From JBBQLG01 sp964251665 (GTDB lineage Bacteria > Bacteroidota > Bacteroidia > Cytophagales > Spirosomataceae): a stretch of DNA of 64,000 bases. This document shows, one piece after another, positions 50,717 to 59,410 of the stretch. A model generated the notes under the pieces. That model was not told the DNA's origin, ran no database searches, and saw only the letters and a program-made list of their open reading frames with translations. The number at the start of each line of letters is the position of its first letter. The first letter of the stretch is position 1. Made by a program: the position numbers and the translations under genes. The stretch lies in assembly GCA_964251665.1 (NCBI GenBank), contig CAXUKO010000001.1:310001-374000 (forward strand), given 5' to 3'.

Positions 50717-51943
50717 ATGAAGAAATTACTGATTACCGTCGTTGCCCTAGTGTTGACTCACCTGACATTTGCGCAGGGAGAAAAGATTTATTCGCCCGGC
50801 GATTACGACAATAAATACGATATGCTGCTGAAAAATCCCGGCATTCAGATCGAAGCGACCGAGGCTATCAATCAGCTGTATAATTATAAGTTTTATGAAG
50901 CGGATAAGGAGTTTCGTTGGCTTAAGGTGCGCTATCCTAAGCACCCGCTGCCATTTTTTCTGATTGGGCTGGCAGAGTGGTGGAAAATCGTGCCAAACAC
51001 GGATGTTACGGATTATGACGAAAAATGTCTGGCGTACATGGATTCGACCATTAATCTGGCCGAGAAAATGTACGACGATAATGAGAACAAGGTGGAACCG
51101 GCTTTTTTTCTGGCGGCTGCTTATGCCTTCAAAGGTCGGTTGCATTCGGAGCGGCAACATTGGGCAAAGGCAACGCTGGCGGGTAAAAATGCGCTTAAAT
51201 ACTTCGAAAAGTGCAAAGGTAACGGCGATTTAAGCCCTGAACTGCTCTTCGGTGATGGCCTGTTTAATTACTATGCCCAATGGATTCCTCAAAATTATCC
51301 ATTGCTTAAACCGATTTTGTTCTTCTTTCCTAAGGGGAACAAGACAGAAGGAATTGCTCAGCTGGAAAAAAACGCTAATTATGCGTTTTACACTCGTACT
51401 GAAGCCCGCTATTTTCTCATGCAGATATACAGCATGGAAAATCAGTACGATAAAGCCTATGACCTATCAAAATACATGGCGGAACAGTATCCGGATAACC
51501 CGTTTTTTGAGCGGTATTACGCCCGGTCGTCCTTTGTGAAGGGAAAACTGGCCGAGTCGGATCTGATTTGCAAGGATATTTTGGCCAAAATCGCTGCTGG
51601 TAAAACGGGTTATGAAGGCATTAGCGGTCGCACAGCTGCCTACATACTGGCGTATATCAACCAGAATTTCTACCAGAATGTCCCGTTGGCAAAGCAGTTC
51701 TATCAACAGTCGATAGACTTTGCTAAACAGACAAAATCATTGGATGCGGGCTACTACTGGTCGTCGGTACTGGCGTTAGGCAAAATTGCGACACAGGAAA
51801 AGGAGTACGACAAGGCAACGGAATATTTTAAAGAAGTAATTGATAAGTCAGATCGTAAGTCGAGCCAGCATAAGGAAGCGAAGAAACTGCTGGACGAAGG
51901 CAAAAAGTCGCGCCGGGAAGAACGCCGGAAAAGAAGGGAGTAA
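50717..51943 (+). CDS. TPR-repeat protein, exported
   Basis: A 408-residue protein with signal MKKLLITVVALVLTHLTFAQG and at least five helix pairs resembling tetratricopeptide repeats (for example ARYFLMQIYSMENQYDKAYD and ALGKIATQEKEYDKATEYF). The C-terminus is very basic (KKSRREERRKRRE). It is a periplasmic or secreted scaffold with no specific function seen. The ATG at 50717 is chosen because it begins the signal peptide; an upstream open frame overlaps hpt. Confidence 0.85.
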   Translation: MKKLLITVVALVLTHLTFAQGEKIYSPGDYDNKYDMLLKNPGIQIEATEAINQLYNYKFYEADKEFRWLKVRYPKHPLPFFLIGLAEWWKIVPNTDVTDYDEKCLAYMDSTINLAEKMYDDNENKVEPAFFLAAAYAFKGRLHSERQHWAKATLAGKNALKYFEKCKGNGDLSPELLFGDGLFNYYAQWIPQNYPLLKPILFFFPKGNKTEGIAQLEKNANYAFYTRTEARYFLMQIYSMENQYDKAYDLSKYMAEQYPDNPFFERYYARSSFVKGKLAESDLICKDILAKIAAGKTGYEGISGRTAAYILAYINQNFYQNVPLAKQFYQQSIDFAKQTKSLDAGYYWSSVLALGKIATQEKEYDKATEYFKEVIDKSDRKSSQHKEAKKLLDEGKKSRREERRKRRE

Positions 51944-51950
51944 TGAAACA

Positions 51951-52038
51951 CTGATGGGGCGGATACCTGCGGTAGCGCGAATAAAAACAGATTTTCACCA
52001 TTCTTTATCCACGCTGTCGCAGGTATCCGCCCCATCAG
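51951..52038. repeat. 88-bp inverted-repeat element GATGGGGCGGATACCTGCG
   Basis: Perfect 21-bp outer arms (51951-51971 / 52018-52038) continue as similar inner arms for about 15 bp, around an AT-rich loop. It fills the gap between the converging TPR and Lrp genes. No T-tract. It looks like a dispersed element but only one copy is in the window. Confidence 0.65.
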
Positions 52039-52057
52039 CCGGTGCGGTTCCATTAAA

Positions 52058-52528
52058 TCAGGGAATCGGCAGCACCTTACTTTCCTTGAAGGTTGACATG
52101 ATTACCATCGTTTGAGTGCTGGCTACTTCGCCGATTTCGTTGATCACGTCCAGCATCAGAGCCTGATAGGACGAAATATCTTTGGAAATGACTTTCAGCA
52201 AAAAGTCGCCTGAACCGGTGATGTGGTGGCACTCGATGATTTCGGGGATCTCATTGGCCTTGTCCACAAACGACATAGTCGTTTCCTTTTTGTGGCCTAC
52301 TAAGGTAACCATCACAAACGTTGTAACGCCCAGACCAACTCGCTCGCGGTCCAGTTGAGCGTGATAGCTCTGAATAATACCCGAGGTTTCGAGTTTTTTA
52401 ACACGCTCCAGGGTAGGAGCCGGCGAGAGACCAATTTCTTTCGAGAGTTGCGCGTTGGTAATTTTTGCGTTGGACTGAAGAATCTCTAAAACCTTACGAT
52501 CTATCTGATCTAACTTCGTAGCTGACAT
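52058..52528 (-). CDS. Lrp/AsnC family transcriptional regulator
   Basis: A 156-residue regulator: N-terminal HTH (TNAQLSKEIGLSPAPTLERV) and C-terminal RAM domain (ECHHITGSGDFLLKVISKD). It probably responds to an amino acid and binds as an octamer. Its targets are unknown and no metabolic gene is adjacent. The start is MSATKLDQ (52528); the ATG at 52537 (MPTMSATK) is equally possible. Confidence 0.93.
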   Translation of the reverse strand: MSATKLDQIDRKVLEILQSNAKITNAQLSKEIGLSPAPTLERVKKLETSGIIQSYHAQLDRERVGLGVTTFVMVTLVGHKKETTMSFVDKANEIPEIIECHHITGSGDFLLKVISKDISSYQALMLDVINEIGEVASTQTMVIMSTFKESKVLPIP

Positions 52529-52567
52529 GGTCGGCATAATAAAATGTAACGGGTGACGAGGTATGCG

Positions 52568-52575
52568 CAAATTTA
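52568..52575 (-). promoter_or_regulatory. -7 box TAAATTTG for the Lrp gene
   Basis: An exact TAnnTTTG match, 39 nt before the start at 52528. Confidence 0.5.
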
Positions 52576-52697
52576 CTCCGTTTCTGTAAAATGCCCTAAA
52601 ATCTATTGGATTTTTACAAAAACAGAGAACAAAAATAGCCTATACTTCGATTTAACGGGACAAAATTAAGCTAAAACCCCCGGCTACCAAACCTGTG

Positions 52698-52991
52698 TTA
52701 CCGTTTGGGGATTTTATTATGACTAATGGTGCGCTGACTTAGTGAACGGAAGGAAACCTGGTCGGCAACGGCTGAGTGTGCCTTGTGTTTAGTTGCCCGG
52801 CCCTGCACTCTGGCCCGCCACATTCGCCAGGAGGACGGCTTCATCTCCCGGCGCATCAGTTCGATTACATCCTGCTCCGAAAGACCAAACTGTGTAGCAA
52901 TAGCCTCAAACGGTGTCCGGTCCTCCCAGGCCATTTCAACAATGCGGTCAATATCAACGTCGGTGAGGGTATTGAACTTTAGGTTCTTCAT
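52698..52991 (-). CDS. DUF2805/TIGR03643 family protein
   Basis: A 97-residue protein with KFNTLTDVDIDRIVEMAWED, RTPFEAIATQFGLSEQDVIELMRREMKPSSWRMWRARVQG, the family hallmark: a helix-turn-helix-like core and a basic tail. The family is known mainly next to cryptochrome/photolyase and DUF2256 genes. Here it is divergent from a DUF2256 gene 81 bp away; no photolyase is in the window. Confidence 0.85.
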   Translation of the reverse strand: MKNLKFNTLTDVDIDRIVEMAWEDRTPFEAIATQFGLSEQDVIELMRREMKPSSWRMWRARVQGRATKHKAHSAVADQVSFRSLSQRTISHNKIPKR

Positions 52992-53072
52992 GGCATCTAC
53001 AACACAGTCGACAAGGGCAAAGTTTTAACTGAACTGCGCAACCTTCGTTCTACTACAGTTCGTTCTCAAACC

Positions 53073-53231
53073 ATGAAAATGAGAAAGAAAGCGGATCTTC
53101 CTACCAAGGTTTGTCCGGTATGTGGTAGGCCGTTTGCTTGGCGTAAAAAGTGGGAACGCGACTGGGACACTGTAGTTTACTGTAGTGATGCCTGCCGGGC
53201 CAAGGGTAAAAGCGGTACTACACAAAAATAG
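53073..53231 (+). CDS. DUF2256 zinc-ribbon-like protein
   Basis: A 52-residue gene: MKMRKKADLPTKVCPVCGRP, FAWRKKWERDWDTVVYCSDA, CRAKGKSGTTQK. Four Cys in CPVC and CSDAC, with WRKKWERDW, are the DUF2256 signature. It is a probable zinc-binding peptide, often next to DUF2805 and photolyase genes. The next gene starts 64 bp downstream. Confidence 0.9.
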   Translation: MKMRKKADLPTKVCPVCGRPFAWRKKWERDWDTVVYCSDACRAKGKSGTTQK

Positions 53232-53262
53232 CAGACTACTCTTGGATGCTGGACAAAAGCCG

Positions 53263-53270
53263 TATTTTTG
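53263..53270 (+). promoter_or_regulatory. -7 box TATTTTTG for the GHL10 lipoprotein
   Basis: An exact TAnnTTTG match, 25 nt before the ATG at 53296. It supports the short start. Confidence 0.55.
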
Positions 53271-53295
53271 GCTATTGCCCGTAGCCACCTGTTAC

Positions 53296-54867
53296 ATGAA
53301 CCGTCATTATCTTCTGTCTTTTTTACTTTGCAGTGCGGCCTTATCGTTAAGCTGCCGTACTACTTTATCAGTTGAACAACTTACACCGGCTGATACGGTA
53401 GCGAATCCACCCAAACGAGAGTTTAGAGCTGCCTGGATTGCTTCCGTTGAAAACATCGACTGGCCCAGCCGAAAAGGCCTCACTACGGATGAGCAGCAGC
53501 GTGAGTTTCGTGAGATGATCGAACTGCACCAGCGCACGGGTCTGAACGCCGTTATCGTTCAGGTACGCGATGCTGCCGATGCATTATATGCCAAAGGAAA
53601 AGAGCCATGGTCAGAGTGGCTGACCGGGCAACAGGGTCTGGCACCCGATCCGTTCTACGACCCGCTGGAGTTTATGATTCAGGAGTCGCACAGCCGGGGA
53701 CTGGAGTTTCATGCGTGGTTGAACCTGGACCGTGCTACCTACAGCCGTAACTCCAGCATTGCGCCGTCTCACATTGGCTTTCAGCACCCGGACTGGCTTT
53801 ATCAATATGATGGACGTAAGGTATTCAACCTCGGCTTGCCTGAAGTTCGCGCTTACATATCGGGAATTGTAGCCAATCTGGTACGGAACTACGATGTTGA
53901 TGGCATTCACTTCGACGATTATTTTTATCCGTATACCGTGGTTGGCCAGCGGATTCCTGATGGACCGGCCTATGCCCGTTACGGCAAGGGCCTGAGTCTT
54001 GATGACTGGCGTCGGAGCAACGTAGATGCGCTGATTCTGCAACTCCGGGATTCGATTCGGACGCAGAAACCCTATGTGAAGTTTGGCATCAGCCCGTTTG
54101 GTGTGTGGCGTAACCGGCGGGATGACCCTGAAGGGTCGGCTACAACAGGAGGCCTGACAGCTTACGATAATCTGTATGCCGATACGCGCAAATGGATTCG
54201 GGAGGGTTGGATCGATTACATTGTTCCTCAGGTTTATTTTGGCACCGAGTTCGGTAAGGTTCCCTTTCGGACCCTTGTCGACTGGTGGACGCTGAATTGT
54301 CCGACCCGCCATCTGTATGTCGGGCATGGCGCGTATCGGCTGGCGCACCCGACAAAAACAGATGTTTCATGGGGAGACCCGGCGCAGTTACCCGACCAGA
54401 TGCGCCACATCAGGAAACAGCCAAAGGTTACCGGCAGCGTGTTTTTCAGTGGCAAGACATTTCAGACGAATCCACACAGTTTCCGCGATTCATTACAGAC
54501 GGGACCGTATCGTTACCACGCACTGATTCCAACCATGCCGTGGCTCGATAGTATTCCGCCCCGTTCGCCCCGTGGCCTGACGGTAGCTGCAACCATTGAT
54601 GGTGTTGAACTGTACTGGCAGCAGCCCGACCCCGCTGTTGACAAAGGCACAGCCCGTTACTACGTCGTGTATAGGCTCGATGAGGCCCTTCCTAAACTAA
54701 ATACCGACGATCCCCGCACGATTCTGGCGGTGCTGATGGGTGAGTTATCCACACGTTTTGTGGATAAAACCGCTGACCCGAAGCATAAGTACACATACGT
54801 TGTTACGGCCGTTGACCGGCTGCATAATGAAAGCGAAGGAATAACCGTGCGGGTAAACGGCTTATAG
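53296..54867 (+). CDS. Family 10-like glycoside hydrolase lipoprotein (GHL10)
   Basis: A 523-residue lipoprotein: signal and lipobox LSLSC (about residue 20), then the GHL10/DUF187 TIM-barrel with EFRAAWIASVENIDWPSR, LNAVIVQVRDAADALY, LEFHAWLNLDRATY, VDGIHFDDYFYPY and YIVPQVYFG. A fibronectin III-like module follows (about 430-520, SPRGLTVAATIDGVELYW). It may cleave bacterial glycans (peptidoglycan or surface polysaccharide). Upstream in-frame extension overlaps the DUF2256 gene and is rejected. Confidence 0.9.
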   Translation: MNRHYLLSFLLCSAALSLSCRTTLSVEQLTPADTVANPPKREFRAAWIASVENIDWPSRKGLTTDEQQREFREMIELHQRTGLNAVIVQVRDAADALYAKGKEPWSEWLTGQQGLAPDPFYDPLEFMIQESHSRGLEFHAWLNLDRATYSRNSSIAPSHIGFQHPDWLYQYDGRKVFNLGLPEVRAYISGIVANLVRNYDVDGIHFDDYFYPYTVVGQRIPDGPAYARYGKGLSLDDWRRSNVDALILQLRDSIRTQKPYVKFGISPFGVWRNRRDDPEGSATTGGLTAYDNLYADTRKWIREGWIDYIVPQVYFGTEFGKVPFRTLVDWWTLNCPTRHLYVGHGAYRLAHPTKTDVSWGDPAQLPDQMRHIRKQPKVTGSVFFSGKTFQTNPHSFRDSLQTGPYRYHALIPTMPWLDSIPPRSPRGLTVAATIDGVELYWQQPDPAVDKGTARYYVVYRLDEALPKLNTDDPRTILAVLMGELSTRFVDKTADPKHKYTYVVTAVDRLHNESEGITVRVNGL

Positions 54868-54874
54868 TCTTAAC

Positions 54875-56095
54875 TCAGCTGGCGTAGTCGGCCATAACAG
54901 CTTCTACCGGCTTCGTTCCCGTAAAAAATGAAACTACTTTCAGTAGAATGCCTTCGACAACTGCATCCGGGCAGGAAGCTCCGCAGGTGAGCAGGATAGT
55001 GGTGGGCCGGGTAGTGGGCAGGAAATTCTCCGTTACTACCTCCTGTTTAGTGTGCAGGTCATAGTGCCGAATCAATACATCGGTTAGTATTTTCTGTTCC
55101 GACTCGATGAAGTAAGTGGGCAGCTTCTCAGCGCAAAGTTCAACGATGTGCGAGGTGTTGGAACTGTTGTACCCGCCCGCTACAATTGCCAGATTCGCCG
55201 GATAAGTTAAGAGTGTATATGTAGCGTCCTGATTGTCGTTGGTAGCATAACAAAGCGTGTCGCGGGTATTGGCAAAGTGCGTCTCGTCGGTTAAGCCGTA
55301 TTTCCGAACCATCACCTGTTTCAGATAATCGGCAATCCCCTGCGTGTCGGAAGCCAGCATAGTTGTCTGATTGACCACGCCAATGCGCTGTAAGTCACGC
55401 ACGGGGTCGAATCCCGCAGAATACTGCCCGGCAAACTCGGTGTAGAATTGCTCCGGCGAGCATTCTCCGGTAATGTATAGGGCCAGCCGCTGCGCCTGTG
55501 CCATGTCGCGTACAACAACCGTTGGGGCAGATTCTTTGCTGTGCGAGAACGTAGCCCGTGTTTCTTCATGCGATGGCTTACCGTGTACTATTACCGTATA
55601 AGCTTTCTGACCAATCTGCGTAGCTTTATTCCAGACCTTCTCGACGAAGGGGCAGGTGGTATCGTACCGTTCGACGTTCAGACCAATCGAAGCTAACTGC
55701 TGTTGCGTTTCAAGCGTCGTGCCAAAGGCGGGAATAATAACCACATCCTCGGGCGTGAGGTCGCTCCAGGGAATAAGCTGGCCACCATGTGTATCCAGAA
55801 TGAACCGAACCCCGCGATCCTGCAAATCTGCATTTACATCTGGGTTATGAATCATCTCACTCAATAAGAATAGCCGCTTTTCCGGATTCTCGGCAATGGC
55901 TTTATACGCGATTTCGACCGCGTTTTCTACACCGTAACAAAAACCAAAGTGGCGGGCCAGCAGAAAACGTACCGGCCCGAAATCAAGTAACGTCGGGGTA
56001 TAGTCGCGTTTCAGCTTGTCGTGTTTCCGCCGGAATTCTTTCAGCGGGGTAATAATCGAACTACGGTAATAATCAGGTATGTCAAACGATTTCAT
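54875..56095 (-). CDS. ispH: 4-hydroxy-3-methylbut-2-enyl diphosphate reductase
   Basis: A 406-residue [4Fe-4S] enzyme, the last step of the MEP isoprenoid pathway. Cluster Cys are in RHFGFCYGVENAVEIAY, TTCPFVEKVWNK and LLTCGASCPDAVVEGIL. It is about 90 residues longer than the E. coli enzyme, as in the Bacteroidota/cyanobacteria form. It converges with GHL10 (7-bp gap). Confidence 0.95.
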   Translation of the reverse strand: MKSFDIPDYYRSSIITPLKEFRRKHDKLKRDYTPTLLDFGPVRFLLARHFGFCYGVENAVEIAYKAIAENPEKRLFLLSEMIHNPDVNADLQDRGVRFILDTHGGQLIPWSDLTPEDVVIIPAFGTTLETQQQLASIGLNVERYDTTCPFVEKVWNKATQIGQKAYTVIVHGKPSHEETRATFSHSKESAPTVVVRDMAQAQRLALYITGECSPEQFYTEFAGQYSAGFDPVRDLQRIGVVNQTTMLASDTQGIADYLKQVMVRKYGLTDETHFANTRDTLCYATNDNQDATYTLLTYPANLAIVAGGYNSSNTSHIVELCAEKLPTYFIESEQKILTDVLIRHYDLHTKQEVVTENFLPTTRPTTILLTCGASCPDAVVEGILLKVVSFFTGTKPVEAVMADYAS

Positions 56096-56134
56096 GCCCT
56101 AGGTAATAGGTGGTATTTCTGCTATGTTCCTCAG

Positions 56135-56156
56135 GCAGGCGAATTAATTCACCTGC
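56135..56156. repeat. REP-like palindrome, copy 3
   Basis: The 22-bp near-perfect palindrome gcaggcgaattaattcacctgc (one mismatch) is preceded by TTCCT and followed by ttagagaatgga, as at 10105. It lies between divergent ispH and the flavin reductase. Confidence 0.65.
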
Positions 56157-56247
56157 TTAGAGAATGGATATTCAAACAACAAACCCATTTTCGGCTTTGT
56201 TCATTACTATACTTATCCCTTCATTGGTTGCTCATCAGCAGTTTTTC

Positions 56248-56736
56248 ATGCCAAAACGCCTGCTTAAATACAAGCATTACGATGTTCATGCGATCACAAC
56301 GGTAGCCGGAACAGATGTATCGAATCATCGCCGGAATGCCAACATTGTTACGTGGCTTACTCAAACAGCGATGGGCGGTAAAACGCTGGCTGTCGCTCTG
56401 TTCAAGGTCGATTACACCATTGAACTTGTGCGGGAAAGCGGCCTGCTGAACGTTAATCTACTGGCTACTGACCAAACCGGACTGATTCGTAAACTCGGAC
56501 AGCAAAGCGGGCGCAACAAAGATAAGTTTATCCGGCTACCCCACGCAGTCGATGAACGTGGCTGCCCCTATCTGACCGAAGCTATCGGCTATGTTCAGTG
56601 CCGAACGATGGGTAGTATAGACGCCGGAGACCATGAACTATTTGTCTGCGAAGTAATAAAGCAGGTGGTGCTGCATCCCGAAAAGCAGGTGATGACGTAC
56701 GAGTTTCTGCGGGAAAAGAAGTTAGTAAGGGGGTAA
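56248..56736 (+). CDS. Flavin reductase-like domain protein
   Basis: A 162-residue FMN-binding split-barrel protein: VTTVAGTD-like AITTVAGTDVSNHRRN, TLAVALFKVDYTIELVRESGLLNVNLLA, LGQQSGRNKDKF and a C-terminal GDHELFVCEV. It reduces or binds flavin, usually for a partner oxygenase or another acceptor. The ATG at 56248 begins the domain; earlier frame is rejected. Convergent with the GH3-family gene. Confidence 0.85.
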   Translation: MPKRLLKYKHYDVHAITTVAGTDVSNHRRNANIVTWLTQTAMGGKTLAVALFKVDYTIELVRESGLLNVNLLATDQTGLIRKLGQQSGRNKDKFIRLPHAVDERGCPYLTEAIGYVQCRTMGSIDAGDHELFVCEVIKQVVLHPEKQVMTYEFLREKKLVRG

Positions 56737-56742
56737 TGTTGG

Positions 56743-58275
56743 CTAGAACCCTTGATAGGTCAGGCTGCGAAGAATATCGTCTAAGTAATCCCGTGTGTTA
56801 CTCAGTCTCGGTACCTTATGTTGGCCTCCCAACTTACCACGCCCTTTCATCCAGCCATAAAACGTACCACGTGGCACTACATGAACCAGAGGCTCAATGA
56901 GTACCATATCATTGTAGCGTTTGGCGTCGTAGTCAGAGTTGACCTGACGGAGTGTTTCGTCGAGCATTCGGTTAAAGTGCTGTTGGTCGGCTGGCTCCTG
57001 TTTGAATTCAATGATCCACTCATGCCGTCCGTTGCTGCCATTGCCCATATAAACCGGCCCGGCGGTGTATTCACTGATAATGGCGCCGGTAGCTTCACAG
57101 GCCTGGGTAACGGCGGCTTCGGCGTTTTCTACAATGATTTCTTCACCAAAAGCATTGATGAAGTGCTTGGTTCGGCCACTTACCTTCAGCCGGTGTGGAA
57201 ACGTTGAGGTGAATCGTACCGTGTCGCCAACGCGGTACCGCCACAGGCCACCATTAGTAGATATAACAAGAGCATAATTTTTGTTGACCTCCACTTCCTC
57301 AATGGTAAGTGCAGTGGCGGGAAAAGGCTGATCGGCCTGATCGATGGGTACAAATTCGTAGAAAATGCCGTAGTCGAGCATTAGCAGCATTTCGCCCACC
57401 CGGCTTAGATCGTCCTGAATAGCAAAAAAACCCTCCGATGCGTTATACGTCTCTAAATAGGCTACATCCGCCGAGGAAAAAATCCGGTTGGTGAACAGGT
57501 CCCGATACGGCTGAAAATTAACCGCACCGTGAATAAAAACTTCAAAATTGGGCCACACCTCCAGAATAGACGACTTCCCGGTCTGCGCCAGTATTCTCTC
57601 AAGCAACACCATCGTCCAGGTTGGCACACCCAGAATACTGGTCACATTTTGTTGAGCCGCAATTTCGGCCATACGGTCGATCTTCTCCTCCCACTGATCG
57701 AGCAGGGCAATGTCAATGGGTGGCGTGCGGATAAATTGGGCCCAGGTCGGCAGGTTTTTCATCACAACGGCCGACACGTCACCGGCCATGCTGTTGGCTC
57801 CGTAGGGATTTGAATGAAGGCTGCCACCAATTGATAACCCTTTGCCGTCATAAACCTTACTATCCGGGCGGTTGGCGATGTACAATGCCATCATGTCCTT
57901 ACCCCCCTTTAGATGACTGTCATCCAGCGATTCCGACGAAATAGGGATGAATTTACTGCGGGCGTTGGTAGTGCCGGATGATTTGGAAAACCAGCGGATT
58001 GGCGAGGGCCAGAGGACATTACTCTCTCCCTTCATCACCCGTTCGATAAACGGAAACAAATCTTCGTAAGACGATACCGGCACGCGCTCCTGAAAATCAC
58101 GTACTGAGCGGATGCCGCTGTACTGGTGTTTACGACCCCATTCGGTACGGCGGGCCTGACGAATGAGCCGCTCGAAAACGCCCTGCTGAACCCGGCCGGG
58201 CTGTTTCATCATGGCTTCGATGCGCGGCAAACGCCGGAGAAGCAGCCATTTGAGCGTCGAATTGAGCAGAATCAT
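56743..58275 (-). CDS. GH3-family acyl-acid amido synthetase-like protein
   Basis: A 510-residue protein of the GH3 family, first known as auxin-amino acid synthetases in plants. FSKSSGTTNARSKFIPIS is the ATP/AMP loop, then YNASEGFFAIQDD, GGLWRYRVGDTVRF and VSGRTKHFINAFGEEI of the ANL-like C-terminal region. It probably adenylates a carboxylic acid and joins it to an amino acid or amine. The bacterial substrate is unknown. Confidence 0.88.
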   Translation of the reverse strand: MILLNSTLKWLLLRRLPRIEAMMKQPGRVQQGVFERLIRQARRTEWGRKHQYSGIRSVRDFQERVPVSSYEDLFPFIERVMKGESNVLWPSPIRWFSKSSGTTNARSKFIPISSESLDDSHLKGGKDMMALYIANRPDSKVYDGKGLSIGGSLHSNPYGANSMAGDVSAVVMKNLPTWAQFIRTPPIDIALLDQWEEKIDRMAEIAAQQNVTSILGVPTWTMVLLERILAQTGKSSILEVWPNFEVFIHGAVNFQPYRDLFTNRIFSSADVAYLETYNASEGFFAIQDDLSRVGEMLLMLDYGIFYEFVPIDQADQPFPATALTIEEVEVNKNYALVISTNGGLWRYRVGDTVRFTSTFPHRLKVSGRTKHFINAFGEEIIVENAEAAVTQACEATGAIISEYTAGPVYMGNGSNGRHEWIIEFKQEPADQQHFNRMLDETLRQVNSDYDAKRYNDMVLIEPLVHVVPRGTFYGWMKGRGKLGGQHKVPRLSNTRDYLDDILRSLTYQGF

Positions 58276-58326
58276 CGGGCGGTCTGGGTCTTAGTCATAG
58301 AGAAACTGCCGGGGGACGTGGTTGGT

Positions 58327-59217
58327 TTATAAGTTTTTGGCCCGGTCGGGATAGTCCGTAATTAACCCATCGACTCCTTCGGCTAGCAGTCGACGCATAT
58401 CGTCGGGGTCGTTTACCGTCCACGGGACTACCTTAATGCCACGTTCATGCAGGCTGGTAATGCGATCTTTACCGATCAGCCGGTAATGGGGGCTGTATAT
58501 GTCGGGGGTAAAGCCCAGGTCCGCCAGGTTTTTATCGATACTCCGCAGGTTTTCGACCAGAGCCGCCAGCCGGACTTTTTTATAGCTACCGGCATCAATC
58601 TGTTTTTTCCACTGCTTCAAAATGGCAAAGTCGAAACTTTGAATGATGATCCGGTCGGGAGCAACGTGCTGATTGATTACAGCATGGACCAGCTCGCAAA
58701 ACGGTGCAGGCTCGGGTTGGCTGATGGTGTATTCAGACGCTTCGCTTTTCAACTCGATATTATACGAAAACGCTGGCAGATTATGCGCCGTCCGGTAAGC
58801 CTCGGCCTGGACAAATACGTCGCTCAAGAGTGGCTTGTGGGTTTTTAGTTTTTGCTGCTCAGGAAAGTTTGGGTTGCCTCTCGAACCGGTGTCATACTGT
58901 TTAATAACAGCATAAGGCATTTTGTAAAGGTTAAGGCTCTTCTTGTCCGACTTCGCTACGGGTTTACCGGTAGGATCAGTCGTGATGTCGGCGTTGAAGT
59001 AAGGTTCATGCGAGACGACAACCTGCCCGTCCTGGCTAACCACTACATCCAGTTCCAGCGTATTAACGCCAAGCTCTAATGCTTTCAGAAAAGCGGGTAG
59101 TGTATTTTCGGGCATAAGGCCCCGGCAACCCCGATGGCCCTCTAAATCATATGGTTTGATAAGGGGCTGCGCAAATGTAGTGGTGACCATGCAGGCAAAA
59201 AGTAAAGCAAAACGCAT
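58327..59217 (-). CDS. Glycerophosphodiester phosphodiesterase
   Basis: A 296-residue exported GDPD. Signal RFALLFACMVTTTFAQ, then the catalytic HRGCRGLMPENTLPAF, ELDVVVSQDGQVVVSHE, IELK, QSFDF and VPWTVNDPDDMRRLLAEGVDGLITDYPDR. It hydrolyses glycerophosphodiesters in the periplasm. The ATG at 59217 starts the signal; the TTG at 59244 lies in the -7 box. Confidence 0.93.
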   Translation of the reverse strand: MRFALLFACMVTTTFAQPLIKPYDLEGHRGCRGLMPENTLPAFLKALELGVNTLELDVVVSQDGQVVVSHEPYFNADITTDPTGKPVAKSDKKSLNLYKMPYAVIKQYDTGSRGNPNFPEQQKLKTHKPLLSDVFVQAEAYRTAHNLPAFSYNIELKSEASEYTISQPEPAPFCELVHAVINQHVAPDRIIIQSFDFAILKQWKKQIDAGSYKKVRLAALVENLRSIDKNLADLGFTPDIYSPHYRLIGKDRITSLHERGIKVVPWTVNDPDDMRRLLAEGVDGLITDYPDRAKNL

Positions 59218-59241
59218 GAGGTTCGGCGAGTAGGATAGAGC

Positions 59242-59249
59242 CAAAGGTA
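59242..59249 (-). promoter_or_regulatory. -7 box TACCTTTG for the GDPD gene
   Basis: An exact TAnnTTTG match, 24 nt before the ATG at 59217; it overlaps the spurious TTG start at 59244. Confidence 0.55.
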
Positions 59250-59410
59250 CTCAAAAACCGAAAACGTCAAGATGATCTGAATGGAATCCGACGATGAGCT
59301 GTATAGGCTTTACTCGTTTCCGATCAGGATCATTTTCAGGAAACCATTCATTGAGTAGTAGCTTGTTAGATGTCGCTTTAGTCCCTGATTCGATTTACTA
59401 CTCTTAGTAC

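Noticed and set aside
53611..54348. A 245-codon minus-strand open frame inside the GHL10 gene
   Set aside because: It is the shadow of a well-supported enzyme and has no signal, motif or promoter of its own.
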